A stretch of DNA of 64,000 bases from Schaalia canis. Its GTDB lineage: Bacteria > Actinomycetota > Actinomycetes > Actinomycetales > Actinomycetaceae. Where the stretch lies: contig NZ_RQZF01000003.1 in NCBI RefSeq assembly GCF_003858455.1, positions 124,001 through 188,000 on the forward strand. Reading direction: 5' to 3'. The position numbers and the translations under genes were made by a program. Every line of letters begins with the position of its first letter. Positions within the stretch are counted from its first letter, which is position 1. Positions 52,282-62,657 of the stretch are shown piece after piece. The notes below the pieces were generated by a model, which was not told where the DNA came from, ran no database searches, and saw nothing but the letters and a program-made list of their open reading frames with translations.

Positions 52282-52595
52282 AGCCTCTCCTTAGTAATTT
52301 TCACAATGAGTGCGTTATCTATTGTCCCCTATTTTTAGCAAAGAAGTAGGACGAAATTCCCCTTTCTATCACCATCCGCATCACGTTTCCGGCTCGGGAA
52401 TCCGTGGCATCCTCCCCCGCTCTCCTCCACCACCTAAGCCTGATATTCCAACAAAAAGAGGACCACGCGCTGGCCTCGGCAATCCTTCGAAAAGCTCCGG
52501 GGGACCCCTGTCCCCTATCCCTCTCATTGCGCCCCCTACCTTTAGAGAGTTGCCAACACATTGTTGCGAAAACTACCGGCGCAAAGGAGCCACTC
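52282..52595. other. Divergent promoter region between the two fumarase genes
   Basis: This 314-nt stretch has no gene. It must hold the promoters of both fumarases. A candidate fumC promoter lies at 52314-52341. On the fumA side AAAGGAG precedes the ATG, but no confident -35/-10 pair was found. No clear dyad for an oxygen-responsive regulator was seen. Confidence 0.6.
52314..52341 (-). promoter_or_regulatory. Candidate fumC promoter
   Basis: On the minus strand TTGCTA (52341-52336) and GATAAC (52319-52314) are separated by 16 nt, resembling sigma-70-type -35 and -10 boxes, and lie 33 nt before the fumC ATG. Confidence 0.4.
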
Positions 52596-54293
52596 ATGAC
52601 TGAGTTCTTCTACGAGGACATGCTTCCCCTCGGTGAAGACACCACCCAATACCGTCTACTCACCACCGAAGGTGTCGAAACAGTCGAAGGCCCCGACGGG
52701 CGCACATTCCTCAGCGTTGCTCCCGAAACGCTCTCCCTTTTAGCCGAGGCTGCGCTGCACGACATCTCCCACTACCTGCGTACTGCTCACCTTCAGCAGT
52801 TGCGCAATATTCTTGACGACGAGGAAGCCTCGGCCAACGACAAGTTCGTGGCCCTGGATCTGCTGAAAAACGCCGTCATCGCTGCAGGTGGTGTACTCCC
52901 CATGTGCCAGGACACCGGCACAGCTATTGTCTCCGCCAAGCGCGGCCAGCATGTCCTCACCGAAGGCCCCGACGAAAAGGCCCTGTCACGCGGCATCTAC
53001 GACGCCTACGTCAACCTCAACCTGCGCTACTCCCAAAACGCTCCCCTGACCATGTGGGACGAGAAGAACACCGGCAATAATCTGCCTGCTCAGATCGAGA
53101 TTGCCGCCGACACTAAGCCAGGCCACGAGGCTGAATACTCTTTCCTCTTTATGGCCAAGGGCGGCGGCAGCGCCAACAAGTCCTACCTGTACCAGGAAAC
53201 CAAGGCTCTGCTGAATCCCGAACGCATGATGCAGTTCATTGAGGAGAAGATTCGCTCCCTGGGCACCGCAGCATGCCCGCCCTACCACCTGGCTCTGGTG
53301 ATCGGTGGTACTTCGGCGGAATATTGCCTCAAGACTGCGAAGTACGCCTCCGCGAAGTACCTTGATGCCCTCCCCACGCACGGAGACATCACCGGCCACG
53401 GCTTCCGCGACATTGAGCTGGAAGAAAAGGTCTTGGAGCTCACGCGCCAGATTGGTATTGGCGCCCAGTTCGGTGGCAAGTACTTCTGCCACGATGTGCG
53501 TGTTATCCGTCTGCCCCGCCACGGGGCCTCCCTGCCTGTTGCGCTGGCTGTTTCTTGCTCGGCTGACCGCCAGTGCAAGGCGAAGATCACCTCCGAGGGC
53601 GTGTTCTTGGAAGCGTTGGACACTGATCCGGGTCGTTTCCTGCCTGACATTACCGACGCTGACCTGGATGCCGAGGCTACCGGCGCCTCCTCAACGGGTA
53701 AGGGTGCTGCGGTCACGATCGACCTTAATCGTCCGATGCCGGAGATCCTCGCTGAACTGAGCAAGCACCCGATTAAGACTCGCGTCTCCCTCAATGGCAC
53801 CATCATTGTGGCTCGCGACATTGCCCACGCCAAGATCAAGGAACGCCTGGACGCTGGCGAGGAGATGCCTCAGTATCTCAAGGATCACCCCGTGTATTAC
53901 GCTGGCCCGGCCAAGACCCCCGAGGGCATGCCCTCAGGTTCCTTCGGCCCCACCACTGCGGGCCGCATGGATTCCTATGTTGACCAGTTCCAGGCCGCAG
54001 GCGGCTCGATGATTATGCTCGCCAAGGGCAATCGCTCCAAGGCCGTCACCGACGCCTGCGAGAAGCACGGTGGCTTCTACCTCGGGTCAATTGGTGGGCC
54101 TGCTGCTCGCCTGGCTCAGGACTGCATTAAGAAGGTCGAGCTGGTGGAATACCCCGAGCTGGGCATGGAAGCCATTTGGAAGATCGAGGTCGAGGACTTC
54201 CCAGCGTTCATCGTTGTTGACGACAAGGGCAATGACTTCTTTGCTGGCACTCAGGAAGTCACCCTGACGATCGGCAAGCGTCCCGGCCTGTGA
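52596..54293 (+). CDS. fumA: Fumarate hydratase, class I (iron-sulfur)
   Basis: The 565-aa protein is a class I fumarase, which uses an oxygen-labile [4Fe-4S] cluster. It has both halves fused, as in E. coli FumA/FumB. Cluster ligands fit Cys104 in [12 protein letters not shown], a Cys in [14 protein letters not shown] and one of the Cys in [12 protein letters not shown]. The C-terminal beta domain includes [38 protein letters not shown] and [18 protein letters not shown] at 52596 has AAAGGAG 6 nt upstream, and the longer frame to 52404 lies in the promoter region. The divergent fumC suggests switching with oxygen, as in enteric bacteria; this is inference. Confidence 0.95.
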   Translation: MTEFFYEDMLPLGEDTTQYRLLTTEGVETVEGPDGRTFLSVAPETLSLLAEAALHDISHYLRTAHLQQLRNILDDEEASANDKFVALDLLKNAVIAAGGVLPMCQDTGTAIVSAKRGQHVLTEGPDEKALSRGIYDAYVNLNLRYSQNAPLTMWDEKNTGNNLPAQIEIAADTKPGHEAEYSFLFMAKGGGSANKSYLYQETKALLNPERMMQFIEEKIRSLGTAACPPYHLALVIGGTSAEYCLKTAKYASAKYLDALPTHGDITGHGFRDIELEEKVLELTRQIGIGAQFGGKYFCHDVRVIRLPRHGASLPVALAVSCSADRQCKAKITSEGVFLEALDTDPGRFLPDITDADLDAEATGASSTGKGAAVTIDLNRPMPEILAELSKHPIKTRVSLNGTIIVARDIAHAKIKERLDAGEEMPQYLKDHPVYYAGPAKTPEGMPSGSFGPTTAGRMDSYVDQFQAAGGSMIMLAKGNRSKAVTDACEKHGGFYLGSIGGPAARLAQDCIKKVELVEYPELGMEAIWKIEVEDFPAFIVVDDKGNDFFAGTQEVTLTIGKRPGL

Positions 54294-54330
54294 GCATAGG
54301 CTGTTGAGTGCCCGCGCAGCGGCGCTCATA

Positions 54331-54374
54331 ACAGTGTGAGGGGATGGCCCGTATGGGCCATCCCCTCACACTGT
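54331..54374. terminator. Perfect 20-bp hairpin between convergent fumA and adhesin genes
   Basis: The arms at 54331-54350 (ACAGTGTGAGGGGATGGCCC) and 54355-54374 are perfectly complementary with loop GTAT. It lies 37 nt after the fumA stop and 61 nt before the adhesin stop. Confidence 0.9.
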
Positions 54375-54434
54375 ATCTCCCCCGGAATATCAGCAGCTCA
54401 TATTGCCGTGGGCTACATCTGTCAAGACCTGAAT

Positions 54435-57400
54435 TTACGCATCTGTCTGACGGCGTCGATAGGCTGCTGCAAGCATGGCTGCAGCCAAGATGCCTCCACC
54501 CGCAATGAAGAAGGTATCCGCACTGGTTCCCCCCGTGAACGGGAGAGCAGGCGGGGTGATCGCAAAGTTTTGGATTGCCCCGAGATCAATCTGGGTTCCC
54601 AGCTCCTGAGCGGAGATATTTCGTCTGATAGGTTCACGTGACCGGCGATAGCCGATGGGGGCTGCGGTTTCCGTCAGCGTGTAAGCTCCTTCATCTCGAA
54701 CGAGTACCCGGAAGTAACCGCCACGATGGTCTTTGTCAGGCCCAGCGCACTGACTTGGCGCATCGGCGACACAGTCCGCAACGGTCAGCGCGGCGGCATT
54801 GCCTCGCTGCAGAGTCCATTCGGAACCCGACAGTGGGGAGGCTTGAGGGGAGGCATCTACCTTGCGCCAAATAATAGGCGTGTCATTAGGCGCGTTAGGG
54901 ATAGGCGCGGGAAGAGCCACATCGATGATGCCGTCCACCATGTGGGGGAAGTGGTGCGTGCGCCCATCCTTACGGAATCCGGCAGGGGCCGCGAGTTCCT
55001 GCACTGTGTAGTCTCCCCATTTCAGCTGGGTGACTTTGAAGAATCCCGGTCGGTTATCTTTATCGAGGCCGCCGCAGGCGCCGCTGATACAGTCTTCAAC
55101 AGTTACGCCCGAAGGGTGCGAGGGGCCTCTGAGCGTCCATGAGCTTCCACCCAGGTGAGCCCCGGTCGCTTTGTTCGTTTTTTGCCACGCAAGGCTGGCG
55201 GGTTTGGTGGTGTTCATAACGCGACACAGGACGCGGTCAGCGCCTGCAACACGTAGACGGTCCGCAGCAACCAACACGCTTTGGAAACGCTGACTTGGAG
55301 GCTTGACGCTTCCGGGAGCCTCGGAGCAGACCCATTGACCGGCTTCATAAGCGACGGCTTCTGGGGCATTGCTGTTCTCTGTCAGTGTGTAAAGCGATGC
55401 GGAGACGGGGGTCTCTGCCGTTCGACCGTTGCCGGTGACGAAATATCCCGCACCAGTGAACTTCCTGTGCCTGAGCTGAAGCGTCCAGCTGGATGCCGGA
55501 AGCGGGTTCGAGGCCCATGGGGCACTGACAGTCTTTTCGAGGGTCACCGTGGGAACGTAGACCCGCAGCTCATAGTCTTCAACTTCACCTGCTGTGGTGA
55601 CTCCAGTGGGAAGCATTTGGTTATCGTCAGCCACATCAGCAATGCGTAGCCGCATGTAGGTATTTGCTGAGCCTGGCTCACCGGCGACAGATCGCTTCAC
55701 GTCGCTTGGGACTGTCCAGACGAGCGTAGCCTTCGATCCAGAGCACGTCACGACATTGCTCCGCTCATTGGGGTTGTTGAAGTGGCCATCGCGGTTCCAG
55801 TCAATCCAGCCAGCAACCTTCCCTGGCCCTTGACAGGGCACATCCTTTGTCAGGGTTCCCCCAGGGCCAACGAGGATTCCCTCTGTCCGCAGTTCCCCGG
55901 CATTGAGCGCATCCTCATCGCTGGGCTGTTGCCCGGATTGATCATCCTGGTCAGCCCCGGCACTGGCAGAGTAACGAGAATCAGCATCAATTAGTTGGCC
56001 AAGCCGAGTGGGGCCAGGTATAACCGTTGCTGGCCTTGTCTCCATAAGATTGGCACCCACATGCGCTTCATGGGTTGAGTTATTGGCTGGTTGTCCCGCT
56101 GACCATTTGGGTTGGAAAAGGGAACCTGCAATGCCGTAGCTTGATGGCGCATCACCAAAATCAGAAGCGATCACCATGCCAAGGGCAACAGCAGAATATC
56201 CACTACCCTGCATGCGAATGGTTGCACCATTAGCGCCTTCCATAAACATCACAGCACCAGGACCGCCAACACCACTTGGTGTGCGGTAGCGGCCTTGGTT
56301 TTGGTAGACGCACTCTTTCCCACTCGGAATCAAGCGCAGAAGCTGCGTGCTGTTGATGTCAGCATCTAGGTAACTACCACGGGCGAAGGTCGGACAGCCA
56401 TCGGATCGGAGGGTGTCCAGGACGCGCCATTTCGTGCCTGGGTTCCAGGCGTACGCTTGAATCCACTCGTCCCTGTCCCCACCGTCGTATGCACTTGAGG
56501 CCTCAGCATCTGCAAAAACAAGCCCGTTTAGGGGGATGTTTCTTTTTTGTCCGGAAGGCTCAACAAGCTCTGCCGAACACTGAATATTGAAGCTCACTTC
56601 CGAACTAAATCCAGAAGCTGTGTATTTCTGTCCCGCGATCGACCCATTACCGTTATAGGCATAACCATTTGCCAGGCCAATAACCATTTCATTCAAGTTG
56701 GTGTAGTGCTCGGGGTACGTCTCCCAAGAAGCCCGCACTTCACCCCCACTACTCCATTGACCGCCCTTGCCACTGTTATAGAGATTATCGAGGACGTCTC
56801 CAGCCCATGCTCCTGGAACTGTTGCGACAAGCGGTCCTCTCGCTTGAACGTCCGGCACTCCCGATCGCGCACTGTGGTACGTCAGGTTCGAAAGAGTGCA
56901 TTGTGTCAGCAAGTAGCCTGATGTACCAAAATCCCGGTAGTTCCTAATCGTTCGCGGTCTACCGTAGTTAAGAACAGGCACATCAGGGCGAGAGGTCCCC
57001 GCGAAATCGTCGTTGTAATTTCCCCATTGGAGCCACTGGATCCATTCCTTGTACCTGCCACTACCTCCCTTTGCAAACACTGCGGGCAGAATACTGGGGT
57101 CACGAGGCACTGCGGATGTCCCACTTGGCTGGCGAGCACGGAAGAAGCCGGAGTACCCTGCAGGCGATTCTTCAGGCTTTTTCTCGCCTGCTACCTCTGA
57201 GCCTTCATCCTTTTGAGGCTCGACTGTTTCAGCAGCAGAGCCTTCCTCGGTGGCTTCGTTTGCGTCGCCAACTGGGGCGCCAGAAACGTCGGGACTGCTC
57301 GCTCCCTCATTCTCACCATCTTTACTCCCGGTGCTGACCTCGTCGTGCTGTGACGGGACTTGATGATCGTCCGAGGTCCCTCCAGGTTCCTGGTCGCGGA

Positions 57401-57656
57401 GGTCATGACCATGAATACCTGGTTCGCGGGCATCGTCCCCCTCAACCGCGGCACGATAGATGTCACTTTGAGCCGACTGAGCCTGATCTGAGTCCCTCTC
57501 AAGGGCAATATCAATAGCGAAGGAGCTATTGAGTGCCGCCAGCATGCTGAGGGTGAGAAAAGCCGCAAAGGAGGACCGAAGGATGCTGCGGCGCGGCTGA
57601 TGAGCGCGCGCACGCAATGAAAGAGCGAGCCTACTGTCTCGCTTTCCGTGCTTCAC
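54435..57656 (-). CDS. Large LPXTG-anchored adhesin with GEVED and Cna-B-like domains
   Basis: The 1073-aa product has a long basic signal peptide with the hydrophobic core ILRSSFAAFLTLSMLAAL. It continues with an acidic unstructured region (about 55-165) and a Trp/Tyr-rich CshA-like N-domain. A GEVED-type domain contains WIDWNRDGHFNNPNERSN, YMRLRIADV and TAGEVEDYELRV. Three prealbumin-like domains follow. The last two carry Lys in WQKTN/WRKVD and Glu in VQELAAP/LTETAAP, as in isopeptide-bonded SpaA/Cna-B folds. Both also have a DC...C pair likely to form a disulfide. The end is LPFTGG, a hydrophobic helix and RRRQTDA, a standard sortase signal. GTG at 57656 has AAAGGA 7 nt upstream. It is probably a fibrillar host- or partner-binding protein; the ligand is unknown. 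Confidence 0.88.
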   Translation of the reverse strand: MKHGKRDSRLALSLRARAHQPRRSILRSSFAAFLTLSMLAALNSSFAIDIALERDSDQAQSAQSDIYRAAVEGDDAREPGIHGHDLRDQEPGGTSDDHQVPSQHDEVSTGSKDGENEGASSPDVSGAPVGDANEATEEGSAAETVEPQKDEGSEVAGEKKPEESPAGYSGFFRARQPSGTSAVPRDPSILPAVFAKGGSGRYKEWIQWLQWGNYNDDFAGTSRPDVPVLNYGRPRTIRNYRDFGTSGYLLTQCTLSNLTYHSARSGVPDVQARGPLVATVPGAWAGDVLDNLYNSGKGGQWSSGGEVRASWETYPEHYTNLNEMVIGLANGYAYNGNGSIAGQKYTASGFSSEVSFNIQCSAELVEPSGQKRNIPLNGLVFADAEASSAYDGGDRDEWIQAYAWNPGTKWRVLDTLRSDGCPTFARGSYLDADINSTQLLRLIPSGKECVYQNQGRYRTPSGVGGPGAVMFMEGANGATIRMQGSGYSAVALGMVIASDFGDAPSSYGIAGSLFQPKWSAGQPANNSTHEAHVGANLMETRPATVIPGPTRLGQLIDADSRYSASAGADQDDQSGQQPSDEDALNAGELRTEGILVGPGGTLTKDVPCQGPGKVAGWIDWNRDGHFNNPNERSNVVTCSGSKATLVWTVPSDVKRSVAGEPGSANTYMRLRIADVADDNQMLPTGVTTAGEVEDYELRVYVPTVTLEKTVSAPWASNPLPASSWTLQLRHRKFTGAGYFVTGNGRTAETPVSASLYTLTENSNAPEAVAYEAGQWVCSEAPGSVKPPSQRFQSVLVAADRLRVAGADRVLCRVMNTTKPASLAWQKTNKATGAHLGGSSWTLRGPSHPSGVTVEDCISGACGGLDKDNRPGFFKVTQLKWGDYTVQELAAPAGFRKDGRTHHFPHMVDGIIDVALPAPIPNAPNDTPIIWRKVDASPQASPLSGSEWTLQRGNAAALTVADCVADAPSQCAGPDKDHRGGYFRVLVRDEGAYTLTETAAPIGYRRSREPIRRNISAQELGTQIDLGAIQNFAITPPALPFTGGTSADTFFIAGGGILAAAMLAAAYRRRQTDA

Positions 57657-57964
57657 GAGGCATTCCTTTACTCAACGGCTCACACATGATGGGATGCGCG
57701 CCGTGTGACACTGTGCGGGATTAAACCGTATGGGATAAACGGTGTAGGGGATGAGGGGTCCGGCATGAAGAAAAACCGCGGACTGCAGATTTTCATCGCC
57801 TTCCCTATTGGCTTAAATCCTACTATTTCTCCCTATTCGAAGGCCAGTTTCATGGAAAACTACACAGAAGAACTTTTTCAAAGCTCACAAAAATAGCTAC
57901 GGCCTGCACATTTGGCAAAGCCATTTTATTTAGATCTCAACCCATATTAACTTTGCCCGACAGG
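57657..57964. other. Non-coding region between guaB3 and the adhesin gene
   Basis: About 308 nt hold the adhesin promoter and the end of the guaB3 transcript. ACCGT and ACGGT flank ATGGGATAA near 57726-57743 as a short dyad. The stretch 57770-57960 is clearly more AT-rich than its surroundings. A 43-codon open frame at 57765-57896 is not convincing. Confidence 0.6.
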
Positions 57965-59095
57965 TCAGTAATCCGACGGCCGATACGGACTTACCACCAC
58001 ATTCACTCGCTGCAAATCCTTCACCTCGGAATACCCCGTCGACGCCATCGTCCGACGCAGCGCCCCTACAAAGTTCAACGAGCCATCCGCGCGATGGGAC
58101 GGGCCATACAAGATCTCCTCCATCGTCCCCGAAGTCCCCACATACGCCCTCTGACCGCGCGGCATATCAGGATGGGTAGCCTCCGACCCCCAGTGCCAAC
58201 CGCGCCCCGGCGCTTCCTCAGCCCGAGCCAAAGCAGCACCCAACATGACAGCATCGGCGCCGCAGGCAATCGCACGCGACAGGTCACCCGAACGCCCAAT
58301 TCCCCCATCAGCAATGACATGCACATAACGTCCGCCAGACTCATCCATATAGTCCCGCCGAGCCGCAGCAACATCGGCCAGGGCCGTCGCCATAGGAGCA
58401 TGAACACCCAGAGACTGGCGAGTCGAGTGTGCAGCACCACCACCAAAGCCGACCAGCACGCCCGCCGCACCCGTTCGCATCAGATGCAGTGCAGCGGTAT
58501 CGGTAGAGACGCCACCAACAATGACAGGAACATCAAGCTCATAGATGAAGCGTTTCAGGTTCAAAGGCTCGTGGCGTGAGGACACATGCTCAGCAGACAC
58601 GGTCGTTCCGCGAATCACAAAGAGATCAACACCGGCCTCCACCACAGCCCGCCAATGCTGCTGCGTGCTCTGCGGTGACAACTTCCCCGCCACCACAACT
58701 CCGGCCTCGCGGATCTCACGCAGACGCTCGGTAATCAGCTCATTTTTAATGGGCTCAGAGTAGATCTGTTGGAGTCGCGCAATCGAACGATCCACCGGAA
58801 GTGCCGCAATTTCTTCCAAGATCGCCTCAGGGTTCTCATAGCGGGTCCACAGGCCCTCAAGATCAAGCACCCCAATACCGCCAAGGCGACCGAATTGAAT
58901 GACCGTCTGTGGACTCATCACCGAATCCATAGGGGCGGCCATAATCGGGATATCGACGTGGTAGGCATCAATTTGCCAGCCGACATTGACATCCTTAGGA
59001 TCACGCGTACGACGCGAAGGAACAAGGGCAATGTCATCGAGGGTGTAGGCGCGCCGTCCGCGTTTGCCGCGGCCAATTTCTACTTCAGTGCTCAC
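57965..59095 (-). CDS. guaB3: GuaB3-family IMP dehydrogenase-related protein
   Basis: The 376-aa protein has the IMPDH/GMP-reductase barrel without CBS domains. It contains YTLDDIALVPSRRTRDPKDV, IPIMAAPMDSVMSPQT, IGVLDLEGLWTRYENP, VIVGGVSTDTAALHLM, HVIADGGIGRSGDLSRAI and GADAVMLGAALARAEEAPG. In the catalytic loop, where IMPDH has GPGSICTTR, this protein has GGGAAHSTR, so the active-site Cys is His223. Classical IMPDH chemistry is therefore doubtful. Actinobacterial GuaB3 proteins have no settled function. GTG at 59095 is chosen because TAACAT ends 7 nt upstream (leaderless) and MSTEVEIGRG matches the family start; an ATG at 59119 gives eight more residues. guaB lies 2 kb away. Confidence 0.9.
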   Translation of the reverse strand: MSTEVEIGRGKRGRRAYTLDDIALVPSRRTRDPKDVNVGWQIDAYHVDIPIMAAPMDSVMSPQTVIQFGRLGGIGVLDLEGLWTRYENPEAILEEIAALPVDRSIARLQQIYSEPIKNELITERLREIREAGVVVAGKLSPQSTQQHWRAVVEAGVDLFVIRGTTVSAEHVSSRHEPLNLKRFIYELDVPVIVGGVSTDTAALHLMRTGAAGVLVGFGGGAAHSTRQSLGVHAPMATALADVAAARRDYMDESGGRYVHVIADGGIGRSGDLSRAIACGADAVMLGAALARAEEAPGRGWHWGSEATHPDMPRGQRAYVGTSGTMEEILYGPSHRADGSLNFVGALRRTMASTGYSEVKDLQRVNVVVSPYRPSDY

Positions 59096-59102
59096 ATGTC
59101 CA

Positions 59103-59108
59103 ATGTTA
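59103..59108 (-). promoter_or_regulatory. Probable -10 box of guaB3
   Basis: TAACAT on the minus strand ends 7 nt before the GTG start at 59095. No Shine-Dalgarno sequence is present, which fits a leaderless transcript. Confidence 0.45.
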
Positions 59109-59234
59109 TCCGCAGGCATGCGCGATGCGCGCCCCTGTCTTCTTCATTCCGCACATAAATACGCTAAAGTCGGGGCCGATAGCGCACACTGGGAACAGCA
59201 CTCGAAACCGCCGGCTCACGAAGGAGAATCTGTC

Positions 59235-59951
59235 ATGACAGCGCCTTGGACCGATGTGCCCTGGTTGGGGTTCGATACGGAAACAACTGGCATCAACCCC
59301 AGTTCTGACCGGATTGTGACAGCTGCGCTTGTCTTGCGTTTGGGGGGCGCCACTGCCGCCAGTGAGGATAAGACCCACACATGGCTGGCCGATCCTGGCG
59401 TCCCCATCCCCGAGGCTGCAAGTGCCGTGCACGGCATTAGTACCGAGTACGCGCGCGAACATGGCCGCCCCATTAAAGACGTGATTGACGAGGTTGCCGC
59501 CACTCTTGTTGCCCACTGGCAGCGCGGTTTTCCTGTGGTGGCCTTTAACGCGCCCTACGATGTGACAATCCTTGATGCTGAACTGGCCCGCCACGGTGTG
59601 CCAACCTTGGATGAACGTCTCTCGGGCGCACCTATGCTTGTGGTGGATCCTCTTGTCCTTGACCGGCACTTTGATCGTTTCCGTAAGGGTAAGAAGACCC
59701 TCACCACGATGGCTCCCGCCTATGGGATTGAGGCGGACGAGGATGCCCACACCGCTGAAGTGGATGTGGCGATGACCTTGGATGTCTTAGCGGCTATGGC
59801 AGCCAAGATCGAGGCACTTGCGGGACTGACTCCCCTGGAAATCCATGAACTTCAAGTGAGCGCCCATGCTGATTGGGCGGAAGACTTTGAAGGGTATCTG
59901 CGACGTCAAGGACGCGATGCGCACATCTCCCGCGCCTGGCCGCGTTACTGA
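59235..59951 (+). CDS. 3'-5' exonuclease, DnaQ-like (DEDDh)
   Basis: The 238-aa protein has the DEDDh exonuclease motifs: WLGFDTETTGINPSSDRIV (DxE), AFNAPYDVTILDAELARHG (second Asp) and a final His-Asp in DEDAHTAEVDVAMT. Between them are VHGIST and the usual helices. It resembles the epsilon proofreading subunit of DNA polymerase III but has no polymerase-binding clamp motif that I can identify. It may act alone in DNA repair or RNA turnover. AAGGAG lies 9 nt before the ATG at 59235; the longer frame to 59064 overlaps guaB3. It is divergent from guaB3 and convergent with the transaldolase gene, and a strong hairpin follows. Confidence 0.92.
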   Translation: MTAPWTDVPWLGFDTETTGINPSSDRIVTAALVLRLGGATAASEDKTHTWLADPGVPIPEAASAVHGISTEYAREHGRPIKDVIDEVAATLVAHWQRGFPVVAFNAPYDVTILDAELARHGVPTLDERLSGAPMLVVDPLVLDRHFDRFRKGKKTLTTMAPAYGIEADEDAHTAEVDVAMTLDVLAAMAAKIEALAGLTPLEIHELQVSAHADWAEDFEGYLRRQGRDAHISRAWPRY

Positions 59952-60042
59952 CATTGCGCGCATGACCGCCTACCGCTTGCGGTGTGCAGCTAGCAGCCCT
60001 GTAGCGCCGTAGCGCCTAGCGCCACTGTCATGATCTAGTGAA

Positions 60043-60076
60043 ACTTGTGGCCTCCCCATTTGGGGAGGCCACAAGT
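60043..60076. terminator. Perfect 15-bp hairpin between convergent exonuclease and transaldolase genes
   Basis: ACTTGTGGCCTCCCC (60043-60057) and GGGGAGGCCACAAGT (60062-60076) pair perfectly around ATTT. The hairpin ends 17 nt before the transaldolase stop. TAGCGCC occurs three times just upstream (60002-60022). Confidence 0.85.
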
Positions 60077-60093
60077 CTCTCATCAGAAAGTAT

Positions 60094-60783
60094 CTACTCG
60101 CGCGTCAGAAGATCTGTCCAGGTGTAGCGTCCGCCCACCAGGGCAGCAAAGTCATCATTTTGATCGGCAATGGCTGCATCGGTCGCAGGGTTGCCAACAA
60201 GGTGGGCAAGCACGTCAGGATGGGCGGTGATAGCGCCAATCCCCGCACGGACCAGTTCCAAAACCTGTTCGGAGTTCTTAAAGGATGCAGCCAGCACGTC
60301 AGAATCGAGCTCATGAGTGCGCAACATCTTGTGAATATCAGCAGCCACACGGACACCGTCAATACCGTAGTTGTCCATGCGATTGACGTAGGGAGCAATA
60401 TATTTAGCACCCGCTTTGGCCGCCATGAAGCCCTGCATGGACGAGTGAATACCCGTGGCAGTCACACGGAATCCAAGATCCGTGACACGAGGGATGGCAG
60501 CGTAACCTTCACGCGTCACGGGGATCTTGACGTAGAGGTCATTGCCAAGCTCAGCGCACAGTGCCTTCGCTTCAGCGATCATGTCATCGGTGGTGGTCGA
60601 GACAAGCTGGACGTGGAGCTGAGCGCGTGCGGGCAGGAGCTCACGGATCTCACACAGCACATCGACAGGATTCTTTCCGACGCGGGAAAGGATTGTCGGA
60701 TTGGTGGTAACGCCGTCTGCGGGAAGGTAGGACAGCACATCTGCAATGGCGGCAACATCTGCGTCGTCAATGAGGATCAGCAT
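60094..60783 (-). CDS. Fructose-6-phosphate aldolase/transaldolase family (FSA/MipB type)
   Basis: The 229-aa size fits the short FSA/TalC subfamily of transaldolases. It has ADGVTTNPTILSRVGKNPVD at about residues 24-43, VQLVSTTTDDMI, the Schiff-base Lys in NDLYVKIPVTREGY, TATGIHSSMQGFMAAKAGAKYIAPYVNR and VLAASFKNSEQV. Depending on residues not resolvable here it cleaves fructose 6-phosphate to dihydroxyacetone and glyceraldehyde 3-phosphate, or acts as a transaldolase. ATG at 60783 has AGAGGAAA about 5 nt upstream; the longer frame to 60819 has none. It lies downstream of guaB in the same orientation but with a 278-nt gap, so it is probably a separate unit. Confidence 0.92.
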   Translation of the reverse strand: MLILIDDADVAAIADVLSYLPADGVTTNPTILSRVGKNPVDVLCEIRELLPARAQLHVQLVSTTTDDMIAEAKALCAELGNDLYVKIPVTREGYAAIPRVTDLGFRVTATGIHSSMQGFMAAKAGAKYIAPYVNRMDNYGIDGVRVAADIHKMLRTHELDSDVLAASFKNSEQVLELVRAGIGAITAHPDVLAHLVGNPATDAAIADQNDDFAALVGGRYTWTDLLTRE

Positions 60784-61004
60784 TGATTTTCCTCTGTTCA
60801 GTCTCTGGGGATATGCCACGAGGGCATCTGTAAGAATGCCTTAAGAAGAGTCAGGCATTATTTATCTCTCAAGATACCCTAGGTTTTCGCACCCATCAGG
60901 GGCCAGAAGGCCTCTTCGTCGACAGAAAATCTCACGCCCCTCATTGAGCGCCCCGCGTAAGACTTACTCTGGCTCTTCCTCGGTCCTACAGCCCGAGCAC
61001 GCGG

Positions 61005-61036
61005 GAGGGCGGAGCCGCATACGCGACCCCGCCCTC
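61005..61036 (-). terminator. Hairpin downstream of guaB
   Basis: GAGGGCGG (61005-61012) pairs with CCGCCCTC (61029-61036), 26 nt after the guaB stop on the minus strand. No T-run follows, so the call is tentative. Confidence 0.45.
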
Positions 61037-61061
61037 GTCAGCCAAGTATGTCAGCCGCGAA

Positions 61062-62594
<1,533 letters not shown>

Positions 62595-62657
62595 TTAGGG
62601 GCTGGATTGACTCCCAAAGACCTCAGAACCAGAATCTGAGCGTAAGGGTGGCGAGTT

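Noticed and set aside
57765-57896. 43-codon open frame upstream of the adhesin gene
   Set aside because: No recognisable peptide, only a weak GAGGGG upstream, and it lies in AT-rich DNA where open frames are easy; left uncalled.
60013-60023. CCTAGCGCCA, identical to ten bases of the CRISPR repeat, near the exonuclease terminator
   Set aside because: Ten bases in a local TAGCGCC repeat; no flanking similarity, so no evidence of a repeat or anti-repeat.
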